Shown here in pieces: positions 27,874 through 36,966 of a stretch of DNA of 54,485 bases. Under the pieces are notes generated by a model that was given only the letters and a program-made list of their open reading frames with translations, ran no database searches and was not told the origin of the DNA. Source of the stretch: Elusimicrobia bacterium RIFOXYA12_FULL_51_18 (GTDB taxonomy: Bacteria > Elusimicrobiota > Elusimicrobia > Elusimicrobiales > UBA9959); the NCBI GenBank assembly GCA_001800245.1, contig MGVA01000055.1, forward strand, positions 1-54,485, given 5' to 3'. The first letter of the stretch is position 1. Every line of letters begins with the position of its first letter. The translations under genes and the position numbers were made by a program.

Positions 27874-29317
27874 ATCCCTTTCCTCTGGCATACTGGATGG
27901 CGGTGCAATTCTGACTTTTACTAAAAAAAACTTATATCCTCTATTTTTCATGATGATGGCTGCCTGTGTCGGATGTAAAAGCGGCGCAACAGATGTTAAT
28001 ACATGGAGTGTCCTTTTTGTTTCCCTTCCGGAAAGTGTTTTGCTCGAAAATATTGAGGATTTTAATGTTGCTTATATAATCAAGCAAACCCATGAACCTT
28101 TGTTCCGACAGGAGGACGGCCAAAATTTTAATTCTCGAGTGCTTGCTAATTGGTCCCGTAATATTAATTACACGGAGTACAAATTCTGCCCAAATACGGC
28201 ACTAAGTTTTAATGAGCATAACAGATTTTCCTTAGAATTTTTAAGTGGATACCTTGGGAATGTTACAGGTAAATATAGTCGAGATTTTCAGATCTCTAAA
28301 GAAAAAAGTTGTGTTGTTGTCCGTTTCCCTTTGAGTCAGTTTGGGTATCTGCATTTTTTGACAAAATATTCCAATGCGCCGTCTATTATGGTCGGGATGT
28401 CGGCTCAAGGTTTAGGCGCTTTTCGCGTAAAAACCATTTCCAAAGAGAGTATTGTGCTTGCTCGGAAGGAGTCGGTGGAAAATGGGTATAATACAATTGA
28501 GATTTATCCATATGTCGGCCAAGAAGATAACTCTTTGCGGGAGCGTGGGATTTCGGATTTTAATATGCTCTCCTCTTTTCAGCAACCTAAATGGATAGTT
28601 AAAGAATATAGGGGGGTTGATATTGTTCAGCTTCGGGCGGTTTCCCTTGCTATAAATCACCCCAATGTCGAGTTGCGCCGGCAACTTTGTAATTGCATCA
28701 ATATTGATGAATTTCGGAGGGCAGTTATTACAGGCAGAAAAGATTTTTATGACATTAAAACAGTTTTACCAGTTGGGGTTCCTGGTTCAAAAGGGGGAAG
28801 GCCAACTCAGGTTTGTACTGTTTTAAAGGGCTTGAAAGGAACACAAATAGTTTTTGCGAATCATCGGACCAATAACCTAAAGCAATTGGCTGCATTCGCG
28901 GTGGGCTTTTTAAAAAAGACAGGGATTAAAATAATAATTAAACAATATTCTCCGAAAGAGATGAGCTTGATGCTTTTTGATAAAAAACGGCCTAAACCCT
29001 ATAATATGGTCGTTGCTGTAGCTGGTAATCCTAATCCCGAACAGGATGAATTTTTTAGTGCGTATGCTGGAGATAATAGTGCCCTTGATCATGTGCCGAC
29101 AAGTATTCGTCAGTCTTTTCGTAACCTTCAACAAGAAAATTCACCCGATAAAAAGAGAGTTTTAGCCGAAAATCTTGCCAAGAATCTTGCTTCACAAGGA
29201 CTTGTTCTCCCGTTGTATCAGACAACCGCAACAATGTATTATCCACCAGAAATAAAAAACTTGAATATTGGGCGTGGATTTCTTGAGGCCCCGGATGTGG
29301 GGGATTTTAGATGGTGA
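27857..29317 (+). CDS. Peptide-binding lipoprotein (SBP family 5-like)
   Basis: 486 residues from ATG 27857. A hydrophobic segment ending FFMMMAACVGCKSG offers a lipobox-like cleavage site (MAAC), so a lipoprotein is likely. The body matches the dipeptide/oligopeptide-binding family only loosely: SLAINHPNVELRRQLCNCIN corresponds to the region where such proteins have ALNYAVDR, and the C-terminal FFSAYAGDN and LVLPLYQ segments fit. No permease or ATPase genes follow. Instead a histidine kinase gene overlaps its end by 7 bp, suggesting it presents a peptide or other ligand to the kinase. AT-rich like the preceding gene. Confidence 0.7.
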   Translation: MEKVFKSLSSGILDGGAILTFTKKNLYPLFFMMMAACVGCKSGATDVNTWSVLFVSLPESVLLENIEDFNVAYIIKQTHEPLFRQEDGQNFNSRVLANWSRNINYTEYKFCPNTALSFNEHNRFSLEFLSGYLGNVTGKYSRDFQISKEKSCVVVRFPLSQFGYLHFLTKYSNAPSIMVGMSAQGLGAFRVKTISKESIVLARKESVENGYNTIEIYPYVGQEDNSLRERGISDFNMLSSFQQPKWIVKEYRGVDIVQLRAVSLAINHPNVELRRQLCNCINIDEFRRAVITGRKDFYDIKTVLPVGVPGSKGGRPTQVCTVLKGLKGTQIVFANHRTNNLKQLAAFAVGFLKKTGIKIIIKQYSPKEMSLMLFDKKRPKPYNMVVAVAGNPNPEQDEFFSAYAGDNSALDHVPTSIRQSFRNLQQENSPDKKRVLAENLAKNLASQGLVLPLYQTTATMYYPPEIKNLNIGRGFLEAPDVGDFRW

Positions 29318-31026
29318 AAATTTTAAGCAGGGCGATCTCTTATAACTGGAAGTATTATGCCGCGGCGGTGGCGGTGTTCGTGGCTTTTTGGCAGATATTT
29401 TCCGTGTTTTCGGCCACGCGGGTTGCGGATGATAAGTTGCTGACCGCTATGCGGCAGAACGCGGCATATTTTGAAAAAGCTTTCCTTGAGGGGGATGTGT
29501 TTGAGACTCAGCGCATAATGTGGCGTATAAAGAACGACAGCATAAAGCGCATAACCTTTCATCCTGTTGAATTTGAAGGCACTAAGTGGATATTCAAAGA
29601 GGCCATAGTCGGCAATCTCTACGACCGGCCCCGTGCGCAGCTCAACCGCAATGTGCCATTTATATCCAACGGCGCGGAGTTGGGTCGGCTGGAATATGTT
29701 ATAGACTTAGTGGATGTGAACGCGGCTGTTTTCGGGCAGAACTATATCCTGTTTATCACCGTGGTGTTTTTTTTCATGGGCCTGCTGGTGCTTTCCAATA
29801 TCGGTGCTATTAAAACAATTTTCAGCATAGAGCGCTGTGTTGACGAAACCAATACCCTGGCGGACGCCGGCGAGCACTCTAAAATCCAGGACTCTATACA
29901 ACACAGCATTCAGTCGCTGCCGGAAGGTCTGCGCGGCACGCCTTTTGCCGTGTTGATAGGGCGGCTGGCGGAAGTGCTTCAAAAAGCTTCCCGCCTTGAG
30001 AGCGAATTGGCCGTTTCAAAAGCAACTTCCGACCTGGCCGCGCAGGTGGCGCATGATATCAGGTCGCCGCTGGCGGCCTTGGGCGCCGCCGCGAAGGGGT
30101 TGGATATCCCTGCCGAACAGCGCAAGCTTATGGAGGGCGCCGTTGGCCGCATGCAGGGTATAGCGGACGACTTGCTTGAGCGATACCGCGCTCCTGGCGC
30201 AATAACGCAGTCACCGGTCACAAGTCAACGGCTACAAGCCGGAGTTAATAAGGCATCGGTTTGCGCTTTATCCGGGCTTATCGAACAAGTGCTGGCCGAG
30301 AAGCGTATGCAGTATAAGGATAAACCCGGCTTGAAGATAGAGTTTTCCAGCGGTTCCACAGAAATACAAGCTTTGGTAGAGCCGAAAGAATTTCAGCGGC
30401 TGCTGTCCAACCTGGTGAACAACTCCGTGGAGGCTTTTGCCGGTCCCGGCGCTGTTTCTATAGGGCTGGTAGTCTTGGACGGCAAGGTTTTGATAGAAGT
30501 GAAGGACAACGGCAAGGGCATCCCGCCAAAGATCTTAGCTAAACTCGGACAAAAGGGCGAGACGCACGGCAAAGCCGGCGGCAATGGTCTTGGCCTTTAC
30601 CACGCCCGCACCACGGTTGAGGGTTGGGGCGGCAGTTTTAAGATAGAATCCGAGCCCGGCAAGGGCACGACTATCCGGATTGAGCTTCCGCGCGCGGCGG
30701 CTCAGTCTGTCAGCCGCACAGCCGTTCTGTTGGATGACGACATGCTGGTGCGCATGAACTGGAAACTGGCCGCCAAAACCGCCGGCGTGGAATTAAAGGC
30801 GTATAAAACCCCCAAAGATTTTGCCTCCGGTATCGCGGACCTGTCCAAAGATACTGCAATTTACATCGATTCCGAACTAGGTAATGATATTAAAGGCGAA
30901 GACATTGCCAGAGACCTGCATGAAAAAGGCTTTACCGACTTAACCATGGCCACCGGCCACGGCGCAGATAAATTTACACACCTCCCCTGGCTGAAAGTAA
31001 CCGGAAAAGAGTCCCCCTGGGCTTAA
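29311..31026 (+). CDS. Hybrid sensor histidine kinase with C-terminal receiver
   Basis: 571 residues. Membrane helices at about 15-34 and 146-168 enclose an extracytoplasmic sensor domain. Then come the DHp domain with AHDIRSPLAAL (H248), and the ATPase domain with NLVNNSVEAF (N box), DNGKGIP (G1) and GGNGLGL (G2). A receiver-like domain follows from about residue 475 (LLDDD; phosphoacceptor Asp520 in IYIDSEL; Lys in KVTGKESPWA). It is the only full kinase in the window, so the likely phosphodonor for the NtrC-type regulator at 48959-50308. Its stop codon lies in the TTAA edge of a repeat, and copies of its 3' end occur at 37.0 and 42.7 kb. Confidence 0.88.
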   Translation: MVKILSRAISYNWKYYAAAVAVFVAFWQIFSVFSATRVADDKLLTAMRQNAAYFEKAFLEGDVFETQRIMWRIKNDSIKRITFHPVEFEGTKWIFKEAIVGNLYDRPRAQLNRNVPFISNGAELGRLEYVIDLVDVNAAVFGQNYILFITVVFFFMGLLVLSNIGAIKTIFSIERCVDETNTLADAGEHSKIQDSIQHSIQSLPEGLRGTPFAVLIGRLAEVLQKASRLESELAVSKATSDLAAQVAHDIRSPLAALGAAAKGLDIPAEQRKLMEGAVGRMQGIADDLLERYRAPGAITQSPVTSQRLQAGVNKASVCALSGLIEQVLAEKRMQYKDKPGLKIEFSSGSTEIQALVEPKEFQRLLSNLVNNSVEAFAGPGAVSIGLVVLDGKVLIEVKDNGKGIPPKILAKLGQKGETHGKAGGNGLGLYHARTTVEGWGGSFKIESEPGKGTTIRIELPRAAAQSVSRTAVLLDDDMLVRMNWKLAAKTAGVELKAYKTPKDFASGIADLSKDTAIYIDSELGNDIKGEDIARDLHEKGFTDLTMATGHGADKFTHLPWLKVTGKESPWA

Positions 31027-31209
31027 CCCGAATCCTGCAATTCAAGCCGGTTTCCATTGGCAAACCGGCGGCACAAAAAAATGCAGGATTCCCCGCAGCA
31101 GCGGGTAGAAAACCAAGCGCAATGCGCGCCAGGTTTTCGAGGGTGTATGCCGCGCGAAGCGCACCTGAGCTCCGCGAAGGGAAAAATTCAACTGAATTTT
31201 TCAGGTTAA
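31023..31209 (+). repeat. TTAA-flanked miniature element, copy 1
   Basis: 187 bp beginning TTAACCCGAA and ending TTCAGGTTAA, so the ends form a near-perfect 10-bp terminal inverted repeat (TTAACCYGAA). Inside are hairpins, including GAAAAATTCA/TGAATTTTTC. A second copy in opposite orientation lies at 40686-40918. The two are nearly identical over about 125 bp. The kinase stop codon is in the left TTAA. No transposase inside; behaves like a non-autonomous (MITE-type) element. Confidence 0.75.
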
Positions 31210-31238
31210 CTATCGTTTAGAAGCCGCAAAGTCCCTGT

Positions 31239-31262
31239 GGGCGGGCGTTATGCCCGCCTTTA
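31239..31262 (+). terminator. Terminator before control module 2
   Basis: GGCGGGC pairs with GCCCGCC over a 5-base loop, followed by TTTAT. It insulates the kinase transcript from the enhancer sites that begin at 31263. Confidence 0.65.
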
Positions 31263-31300
31263 TATTTTCACTTGAAAATAGACATTTTCAAATGAAAATA
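31263..31300 (+). promoter_or_regulatory. Paired upstream activator sites, module 2
   Basis: TATTTTC-ACTT-GAAAATA (31263-31280) and CATTTTC-AAAT-GAAAATA (31283-31300), centres 20 bp apart. The proximal centre is 93.5 bp from the -24 GG of P2, exactly as in modules 3 and 4. Confidence 0.87.
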
Positions 31301-31383
31301 TTTTAGGTGATTTTCACCTGGCTGCAACCTCCTAAAAAAAGTTTCACCAATGAGCCCCGGCTTTATTGGGCATGGTTTCAATG

Positions 31384-31399
31384 TGGCATAAAAATTGCC
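31384..31399 (+). promoter_or_regulatory. Sigma-54 promoter P2
   Basis: TGGCATAAAAATTGCC, a full -24/-12 match, 74 bp before the 33-codon precursor gene. Confidence 0.88.
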
Positions 31400-31457
31400 C
31401 TGTAATTGGCATAGGCATGGTAAAAGTGCCAATATAAACAGTAAAAGGAGAAATACT

Positions 31458-31559
31458 ATGGAAAATCCTACCTGGATGGAGCTTTCAGCTGAGGAACTTG
31501 AGAAACTGGCAGACAGCGTTACCTGTATGTACGGCAAACAGGACGGCGAAGTCCTGTAA
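31458..31559 (+). CDS. RiPP-type precursor peptide A
   Basis: 33 residues, preceded by AGGAG. The leader-like part MENPTWMELSAEELEKLADS carries a Glu/Leu helix of the kind seen in many RiPP leaders. The last 13 residues, VTCMYGKQDGEVL, hold the only Cys. Two radical SAM/SPASM maturases and an ABC exporter are encoded downstream in the same direction, after a hairpin. No leader family or core motif is recognised, so the modification cannot be named. A Cys-thioether or other C-C or C-S crosslink is possible. Confidence 0.75.
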   Translation: MENPTWMELSAEELEKLADSVTCMYGKQDGEVL

Positions 31560-31572
31560 ATTCAAATTCATA

Positions 31573-31607
31573 TTATGTGCGGGCGCAATAAAACAGCCCG
31601 CACATAA
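31573..31607 (+). terminator. Hairpin between precursor A and its maturases
   Basis: TTATGTGCGGGC pairs perfectly with GCCCGCACATAA (12 bp, 11-base loop), with only a weak T-rich tail. Probably a partial terminator or RNA stabiliser that keeps precursor mRNA in excess over the maturase mRNA. The same arrangement occurs in modules 3 and 4. Confidence 0.75.
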
Positions 31608-31722
31608 TTGTGCTTTAAGGGAAACCAGCGCCGGCTCCGGGCGGTGACGTATAAGTGTCTTGCTGTGTAAAAGCAATTGTGCTTGAATATAAATTCTCGA
31701 CTAATGCCGGAGTTTATCTAAG

Positions 31723-33087
31723 ATGAGCGAAAACACGCGCTTTTATCATGCGACAAAAATAGGTAACGATGACGTTATCCTTTTTCACACCCTGACATTT
31801 TCATATCTGATCCTGAAAGGGGCTGAGTTTTCCCACTGGCTTGGCGCGGGACATGATAAACTTGGGAAGTCACTGAATGCGGAACTGGTAAAAAAACATT
31901 TTATAGCTTCCGCTGAAAAGGACGCCGGTCTGTTTAAAAAGGCTCTGGAAATTTTCTCTAAACGCAAACAGCGGGCGCCGAGCATTTGTGCCTATATAAC
32001 CACGGAGTGCAATATGCGCTGCCCGTACTGCTTTCAGGGGAGCGGCGACAGCCATCTTACTTTAAACGCAGCGGATATCGCGCTGATCCGGGATTCGGTC
32101 AAACAGATCCAGGAGCGGCGCGGCCGGGTCAGGCCGGTGATCTTCGGCGGTGAGCCGTTGCTGGAAAAAAACAGGCATATTTTTTCGGGCATGATGGAAG
32201 CTTTTGCCGGCATTAGCACCTACCCGGTGGAGATAGTCACGAACGGTACCATGTTACGGAAATTTATGCCGGAAATTAAGCGCTATGAGGACAGTATAGA
32301 TGTTTTACGGTTCACGGTGTACGGTCCCTCCGGAATAAATGACCGGCACCGGTTTGCGGATAAGGGAAATAAGAAAAATTTCCAGGACAACATGCGTAAT
32401 ATCCGCGAGGTCCTTTCAGAAACGCGAAAAATAAAAATTTTCCTTAATTTACTGCTTGATAACCGCACTGTTGCGCATGTCCCTGAATTGATGGCGGAGC
32501 TCAGGCAGGAAGGTGTTTTAGACAGTGACCGCGTCATTCCACTTTTCGGCAGGATACAATTCCGGTGTTCGCTCCTTAAGGGGGACAAATATCCCCATGA
32601 GTTGAAATATGCGGATTACTATCCGGAATTGGTCAAACTTCTCAAAGCGCGGGTTATTCCTCCTGGTTCTATCTCGGGAAGCGAAGTGGAACTGCTTTGG
32701 AAGATCTTTACAGGCTGGGAATCCGGGGCCTGCGCCGCGCCGAATTTTAAGGGCTGCCGGGCCGTATATCCCGGCAGGTACTGCTTCTATCCGGACGGGT
32801 TTATCTATCCATGTACGGAAATAGCCGGATGCAAGGGAAACGCTATCGGGGAATTCCGTCCCGGGCTTCGGTTTTTCGAATCCATGGATGCCTGGGAAAA
32901 TTACCCGGAAGTGTTTTTGCGGGAATGCGCCGAATGTAAGTATATCGGCATGTGCAACGGGGCCTGCCCCGCTACGAATATCGGCGATTCCGGCCGGCTT
33001 GACCGGGTAACCTGTATAAACTACAAAGATTCGCTGGATAAATTCTTTACGGAACTTGACCGGTCCGGGATGCTGAAAAATGTCTGA
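31723..33087 (+). CDS. Radical SAM/SPASM peptide maturase
   Basis: 454 residues. About 85 N-terminal residues may bind the precursor. The radical SAM motif is CNMRCPYC (C96, C100, C103), followed by FGGEPLL and TNGTM. The C-terminal SPASM region has FYPDGFIYPC, CAECKYIGMCNGACP and a last Cys near residue 437, giving the usual 7-8 Cys set for two auxiliary clusters. SPASM enzymes make thioether, C-C or C-O links in ribosomal peptides. It overlaps the next maturase gene by 8 bp; both presumably act on precursor A. Confidence 0.9.
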   Translation: MSENTRFYHATKIGNDDVILFHTLTFSYLILKGAEFSHWLGAGHDKLGKSLNAELVKKHFIASAEKDAGLFKKALEIFSKRKQRAPSICAYITTECNMRCPYCFQGSGDSHLTLNAADIALIRDSVKQIQERRGRVRPVIFGGEPLLEKNRHIFSGMMEAFAGISTYPVEIVTNGTMLRKFMPEIKRYEDSIDVLRFTVYGPSGINDRHRFADKGNKKNFQDNMRNIREVLSETRKIKIFLNLLLDNRTVAHVPELMAELRQEGVLDSDRVIPLFGRIQFRCSLLKGDKYPHELKYADYYPELVKLLKARVIPPGSISGSEVELLWKIFTGWESGACAAPNFKGCRAVYPGRYCFYPDGFIYPCTEIAGCKGNAIGEFRPGLRFFESMDAWENYPEVFLRECAECKYIGMCNGACPATNIGDSGRLDRVTCINYKDSLDKFFTELDRSGMLKNV

Positions 33088-34393
33088 GATATCTCTCAAT
33101 CAATATCAGGATTATTACCCGATATCCTCCGTGAAGGGGATCGTCATGGATTTCCTGCGCGGAACGGCGGTTTCTGTTTCGCACCCGCAGGCTCCCTGTA
33201 TCAGGCGCTTTGAGGATCCTGCCGCGGACGCTGCCGACGCCGGGTTCCTGCAAAAACTGGAATCCCTGCCAAGCCGCAGGATAAACGCGACAATTATTCC
33301 GTCGTATCTATGCAACCTCCGTTGCGTGTATTGCTATGAGGGGGCAAAGACCGCCTCAAAAGAATGTATGACCCCGGAATATGCCGGCGCGATAGCGGAC
33401 GCCCTGCGGGGCCTGCTGGAAAAACACGGGGCGGACAGGCTTCAGCTCACCCTCCTGGGCGGGGAACCCCTGCTGGCCGCGCATAAACCTTTCTACACCG
33501 GACTTTTCCGCAAGCTGGCGGACCTGGACTGCAAAATAAGAACCGTGTGTATTACTAACGGGGTATCGGTTCCCGACTATCTGCCGGAATTGCGCGGGTG
33601 GAACGTTAAAGATTTTCAGCTCACCGTTGATGGCGCGGAAAAAACCCACAATCTTCGGCGAAAAGCTCCGCCGGGGTCCGGGCTCAACAGTTTTCACGCC
33701 GCCTGCCGGGCCATAGGTTTACTTTTAGAGAGTGGTTCTTCGGTCTCGATGCGCGTGAATATCGACGAGTCCAATCTTGGTGACCTGCCGGAATTGGAGA
33801 AGGTGATACTTGAGAACGGGTGGCAGGCAAACCCGGGGTTTTCCGCTTATCTTTATCCAATCTCGGAAAACGGGTGTAACACTAATATGTGTTACGCGCC
33901 TGAAACTCGGCTTATCGGCCTGGCACTAGATGTTTTACAAAATAAGTGCGCCGGCAGGGTATTCCGGCCGCGATTCCACGGTCTGGATTTTGTGGACGCC
34001 TGCCTGGCCTCCAGGCCGGCAGCACCCAGATTTAATTTTTGCAGCGCTTCTAAAAATCAGTATGTTTTTGATCCGGTCGGGGCATATACCTGCTGGTGGG
34101 GCGTTTCAAATCCGGCCTTCGCTATAGGTTCATATTCGGAGAAAGGATACAAGATAGACTCGGAGAAAACCGCGGTTTGCCACGGGCGTAACATAGCGCG
34201 AATTTCCAAGTGCCGCAAATGCAGGTATAAGTATATCTGCGGAGCCGGCTGCGCGTATAAAGCCCTGGCCAATACAGGCGAACTGATGTCCGGGAACTGC
34301 GCGGAATTCGAGACCATAATAGGTGCGTACGTGCGATACCGGTTTAACGAAAAGACCGGCGGGGAGAGGCTACATGGAACTGATAGAACTTAA
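33080..34393 (+). CDS. Second radical SAM/SPASM peptide maturase
   Basis: 437 residues. Cluster motif CNLRCVYCYEG (C78, C82, C85), LGGEPLLA, and ITNG. SPASM region with FDPVGAYTCWWGV and CRKCRYKYICGAGCAYKA, then a final Cys in SGNCAEF. Clearly distinct from the maturase just upstream, so precursor A may receive two different modifications, or the two act together. Overlaps the ABC ATPase gene by 20 bp. Confidence 0.9.
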   Translation: MSEISLNQYQDYYPISSVKGIVMDFLRGTAVSVSHPQAPCIRRFEDPAADAADAGFLQKLESLPSRRINATIIPSYLCNLRCVYCYEGAKTASKECMTPEYAGAIADALRGLLEKHGADRLQLTLLGGEPLLAAHKPFYTGLFRKLADLDCKIRTVCITNGVSVPDYLPELRGWNVKDFQLTVDGAEKTHNLRRKAPPGSGLNSFHAACRAIGLLLESGSSVSMRVNIDESNLGDLPELEKVILENGWQANPGFSAYLYPISENGCNTNMCYAPETRLIGLALDVLQNKCAGRVFRPRFHGLDFVDACLASRPAAPRFNFCSASKNQYVFDPVGAYTCWWGVSNPAFAIGSYSEKGYKIDSEKTAVCHGRNIARISKCRKCRYKYICGAGCAYKALANTGELMSGNCAEFETIIGAYVRYRFNEKTGGERLHGTDRT

Positions 34394-35366
34394 AAATCTG
34401 ACTAAAGTTTATACCGTAAAAGACCTTACTTCGATGAAGGACTACTTTTCCGCCTTGCTGGGGCGCGTACCGGAGGAGAAGTTCTTCGCCGTAAATGATG
34501 TTTCTTTTTCCATAGCCAAGGGCGAGTTCGTCGGATTGATAGGAAGGAACGGGGCCGGCAAATCCACCCTTATAAAACTTTTAACTGGGATACTCACGCC
34601 CTCTACGGGGGAGATCTCCGTTTTCGGGCGGATCCCGCACAAGTCAAGACAGCAGAACAATTACAAGATCTCCGCGGTTTTCGGACAAAGGACTCAGCTT
34701 AAGTGGGACATCTCAGCATATGAATCGTTCAGGCTCATAGAGTATATGTACGGGATGCAGCATGACCGCTGGCAGTTCAACATAGAGCGGTTCATAAAGA
34801 TGCTTGACCTGTCCGCGTTCATCTACAAGCCTGTCAGGACGCTGAGCCTGGGCCAGCGCATGCGCGTAGAGCTGTGCGCCGCGTTCCTGTATGATCCCGA
34901 GATCGTGTTCCTTGATGAGCCGACAATCGGTTTGGATATATTCGCAAAAGAGGTGATCGTGGATTTCCTTTTGGAAATAAGGCGCACAAAGCAGGCCACC
35001 GTGCTGCTTACGACCCATGACGTATCGGATATCGAACAGTTGTGCGGGCGGACGATAATAATGGATAAAGGCAAGGTCCTATTCGACGGGAATACCGCCG
35101 GCATAGCGGAAATACTTGAGATGGGGATACTTGTTGAGTTCAAGTGTGAGAACAAAGAGGTCAGCCTGGCGCCGATGCCGGGGAAATACCAGGTTACGAA
35201 CCTGCCGCATTGCCTGAAGATAGGCGGCGTAGAAAAGGCGGCGGTCCCGCAGCTGGTGCAGGCGGTTATGGGGCAGAACCGCGTGCTGGAAATAAAGGTC
35301 GAGCCCCCGGATTTTGAAAAAGTTCTTAAAGACTTCTATGCTTCGAAAATTTTCCGGCAGGCTTAG
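34374..35366 (+). CDS. ABC transporter ATPase (exporter, DUF990-associated type)
   Basis: 330 residues from ATG 34374, where the domain begins MELIELKNLTKVY. Walker A GRNGAGKST (57-65), signature LSLGQRMR, Walker B IVFLDEPTIGLD, H-loop TTHD. The SMKDYFSALLGRV insertion after the first strand is typical of ATPases paired with DUF990 permeases. With the two permease genes that follow it should form an exporter, probably for mature peptide A. Export of a self-made peptide also gives immunity. Confidence 0.9.
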   Translation: MELIELKNLTKVYTVKDLTSMKDYFSALLGRVPEEKFFAVNDVSFSIAKGEFVGLIGRNGAGKSTLIKLLTGILTPSTGEISVFGRIPHKSRQQNNYKISAVFGQRTQLKWDISAYESFRLIEYMYGMQHDRWQFNIERFIKMLDLSAFIYKPVRTLSLGQRMRVELCAAFLYDPEIVFLDEPTIGLDIFAKEVIVDFLLEIRRTKQATVLLTTHDVSDIEQLCGRTIIMDKGKVLFDGNTAGIAEILEMGILVEFKCENKEVSLAPMPGKYQVTNLPHCLKIGGVEKAAVPQLVQAVMGQNRVLEIKVEPPDFEKVLKDFYASKIFRQA

Positions 35367-36141
35367 GCTGAGGGCGGCTTTTGCCAGGATCGGTTTCGCC
35401 CGGAACCAGGTGTACGCGATAGCCACGTATATAAACGTACTGTCGGCCTTTCTTTTTGTGTCCATACAGTACTTTCTCTGGAAAGCCGTGTACGAAAACG
35501 GGGTCGCCGGGACCTATTCATTTAAAGAGATGCTCCAGTACGTGCTGGCGGCTGAGATGCTGTCTGCCTTTATACATACCGGCGCGGACCGGCAGATCGG
35601 CATTATGGTGCGGACCGGCAGCCTGGCGCACGTAATCCTTAAGCCGGTCTCTTTTACCGAACAGATCTTTTTTGAATCCCTGGGCGTGAATCTTTACAGG
35701 GGGCTATTCGTGGCCCTGCCGCTGCTGGTTTGTTCTGTTTTTGCATTTGGGGTGGAGTATCACTTCGGCGCGTTTACCCTGCTGCGGTTCGCCGTCCTGG
35801 TGGGCTTCGCTTATATTTTTATATATCTCTTTGAGCTGTTGCTGGGGCTTCTCTCATTTTTCTCCGTAAATACCTGGGGGATAAACAGCATGAAGCTCGC
35901 CGTTATAACTATTTTTTCGGGGCGCGTGCTGCCCATTTCCGCCTACCCGGAGAAGTTACGGGTCGCGGTGGACTACCTGCCGTTCAAGCTTATGTATTTC
36001 GCGCCGCTGGACTACCTGATCAAGGGTGGCGATTGGGCCGAGGTCCTGGTCCAGGAGTGCGTCTGGATAGTCGTGATGTTCTTTTCCGTGACCTTCCTGC
36101 AGCGGGCGCTTCTAAAAAAAATGGTGATACAGGGCGGCTGA
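35338..36141 (+). CDS. ABC-2 type permease, DUF990-like
   Basis: 267 residues from ATG 35338 (29-bp overlap with the ATPase gene). Six predicted membrane helices; TGSLAHVILKPVS and TGADRQIG are typical of DUF990 permeases, where the loop after helix 2 has G-x-L-x-x-x-L-x-x-P. First half of a heterodimeric exporter. Confidence 0.85.
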   Translation: MLRKFSGRLRLRAAFARIGFARNQVYAIATYINVLSAFLFVSIQYFLWKAVYENGVAGTYSFKEMLQYVLAAEMLSAFIHTGADRQIGIMVRTGSLAHVILKPVSFTEQIFFESLGVNLYRGLFVALPLLVCSVFAFGVEYHFGAFTLLRFAVLVGFAYIFIYLFELLLGLLSFFSVNTWGINSMKLAVITIFSGRVLPISAYPEKLRVAVDYLPFKLMYFAPLDYLIKGGDWAEVLVQECVWIVVMFFSVTFLQRALLKKMVIQGG

Positions 36142-36142
36142 T

Positions 36143-36931
36143 ATGAATGGGATCATAAAATATTTAAAACTCTACGGGATCGCTGGCTCCAACAACCTTA
36201 AGTCCCTGCTTGTTTACAAACTCGACTTTTTTATAGGTCTTGCCGCGATGTTCCTGAATAATGCGATGAGGTTTTTGATCCTGGTCTTCATCTTCAACAT
36301 GGTAGACAAAATAAAGGGCTGGTCTTTTGACCAGATGCTTTTCTTTTATGGGTTTTCAACAATGGTGACCGGGTTGTGGCATTGTTTTTTTATTAACGTA
36401 ATATCCCTTCCGTATTATATACGCACTGGCGAATTCGACCGGTTTCTGCTCAGGCCGGTGAATCTTTTGTTCCAGATTACTATCGACTCCCTTGATGAGG
36501 ACGGGTGGGGTGAGCTGCTGCTTGGGATAGCGCTTGTCATATTTGCCTGTGTGAGGCTGGGGCTTCCCCTTTGGAAGCTGATCCTGCTGGCGCCTATGGC
36601 GATATCGGGGTGCGCTATTTTGATCGCGATATCTCTTTTGCTTTCGGCGGTTTCTTTTATCAGTATAGGCGGCGTTCCGGTTATGGAGCTTATGCTTAAG
36701 ATGTTCGAGTTCACGAAATACCCGGTAAACATTTTCAGCCAGGGCCTTAAAATTATCCTGTCATGTGTAATCCCGCTGGGCTTTGTCACATTCTATCCCA
36801 GCATGGTGTTTTTGGGTTCGAATACGTTAATATATCTGACGCTGGTCCCTTTAGTCTCCGCTGCATATTTCCTGGTCGCCTATTTCGTCTGGAATTATTC
36901 CATAAAGTTCTACGTGAGCTCTGGAAATTAA
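36143..36931 (+). CDS. ABC-2 type permease, DUF990-like (second subunit)
   Basis: 262 residues, six predicted helices, with RTGEFDRFLLRPVN, the matching loop motif of the partner. Starts 1 bp after the previous stop. Last intact gene of module 2. Confidence 0.87.
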   Translation: MNGIIKYLKLYGIAGSNNLKSLLVYKLDFFIGLAAMFLNNAMRFLILVFIFNMVDKIKGWSFDQMLFFYGFSTMVTGLWHCFFINVISLPYYIRTGEFDRFLLRPVNLLFQITIDSLDEDGWGELLLGIALVIFACVRLGLPLWKLILLAPMAISGCAILIAISLLLSAVSFISIGGVPVMELMLKMFEFTKYPVNIFSQGLKIILSCVIPLGFVTFYPSMVFLGSNTLIYLTLVPLVSAAYFLVAYFVWNYSIKFYVSSGN

Positions 36932-36966
36932 GTGTAAAGGCGTGAAACAGGCAGAGTCCCATATAA

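Noticed and set aside
31023-31209. Short ORFs inside the miniature element and its copy at 40.7 kb
   Set aside because: They differ between the two copies, have no start signals and run over hairpins; better explained as repeat DNA.
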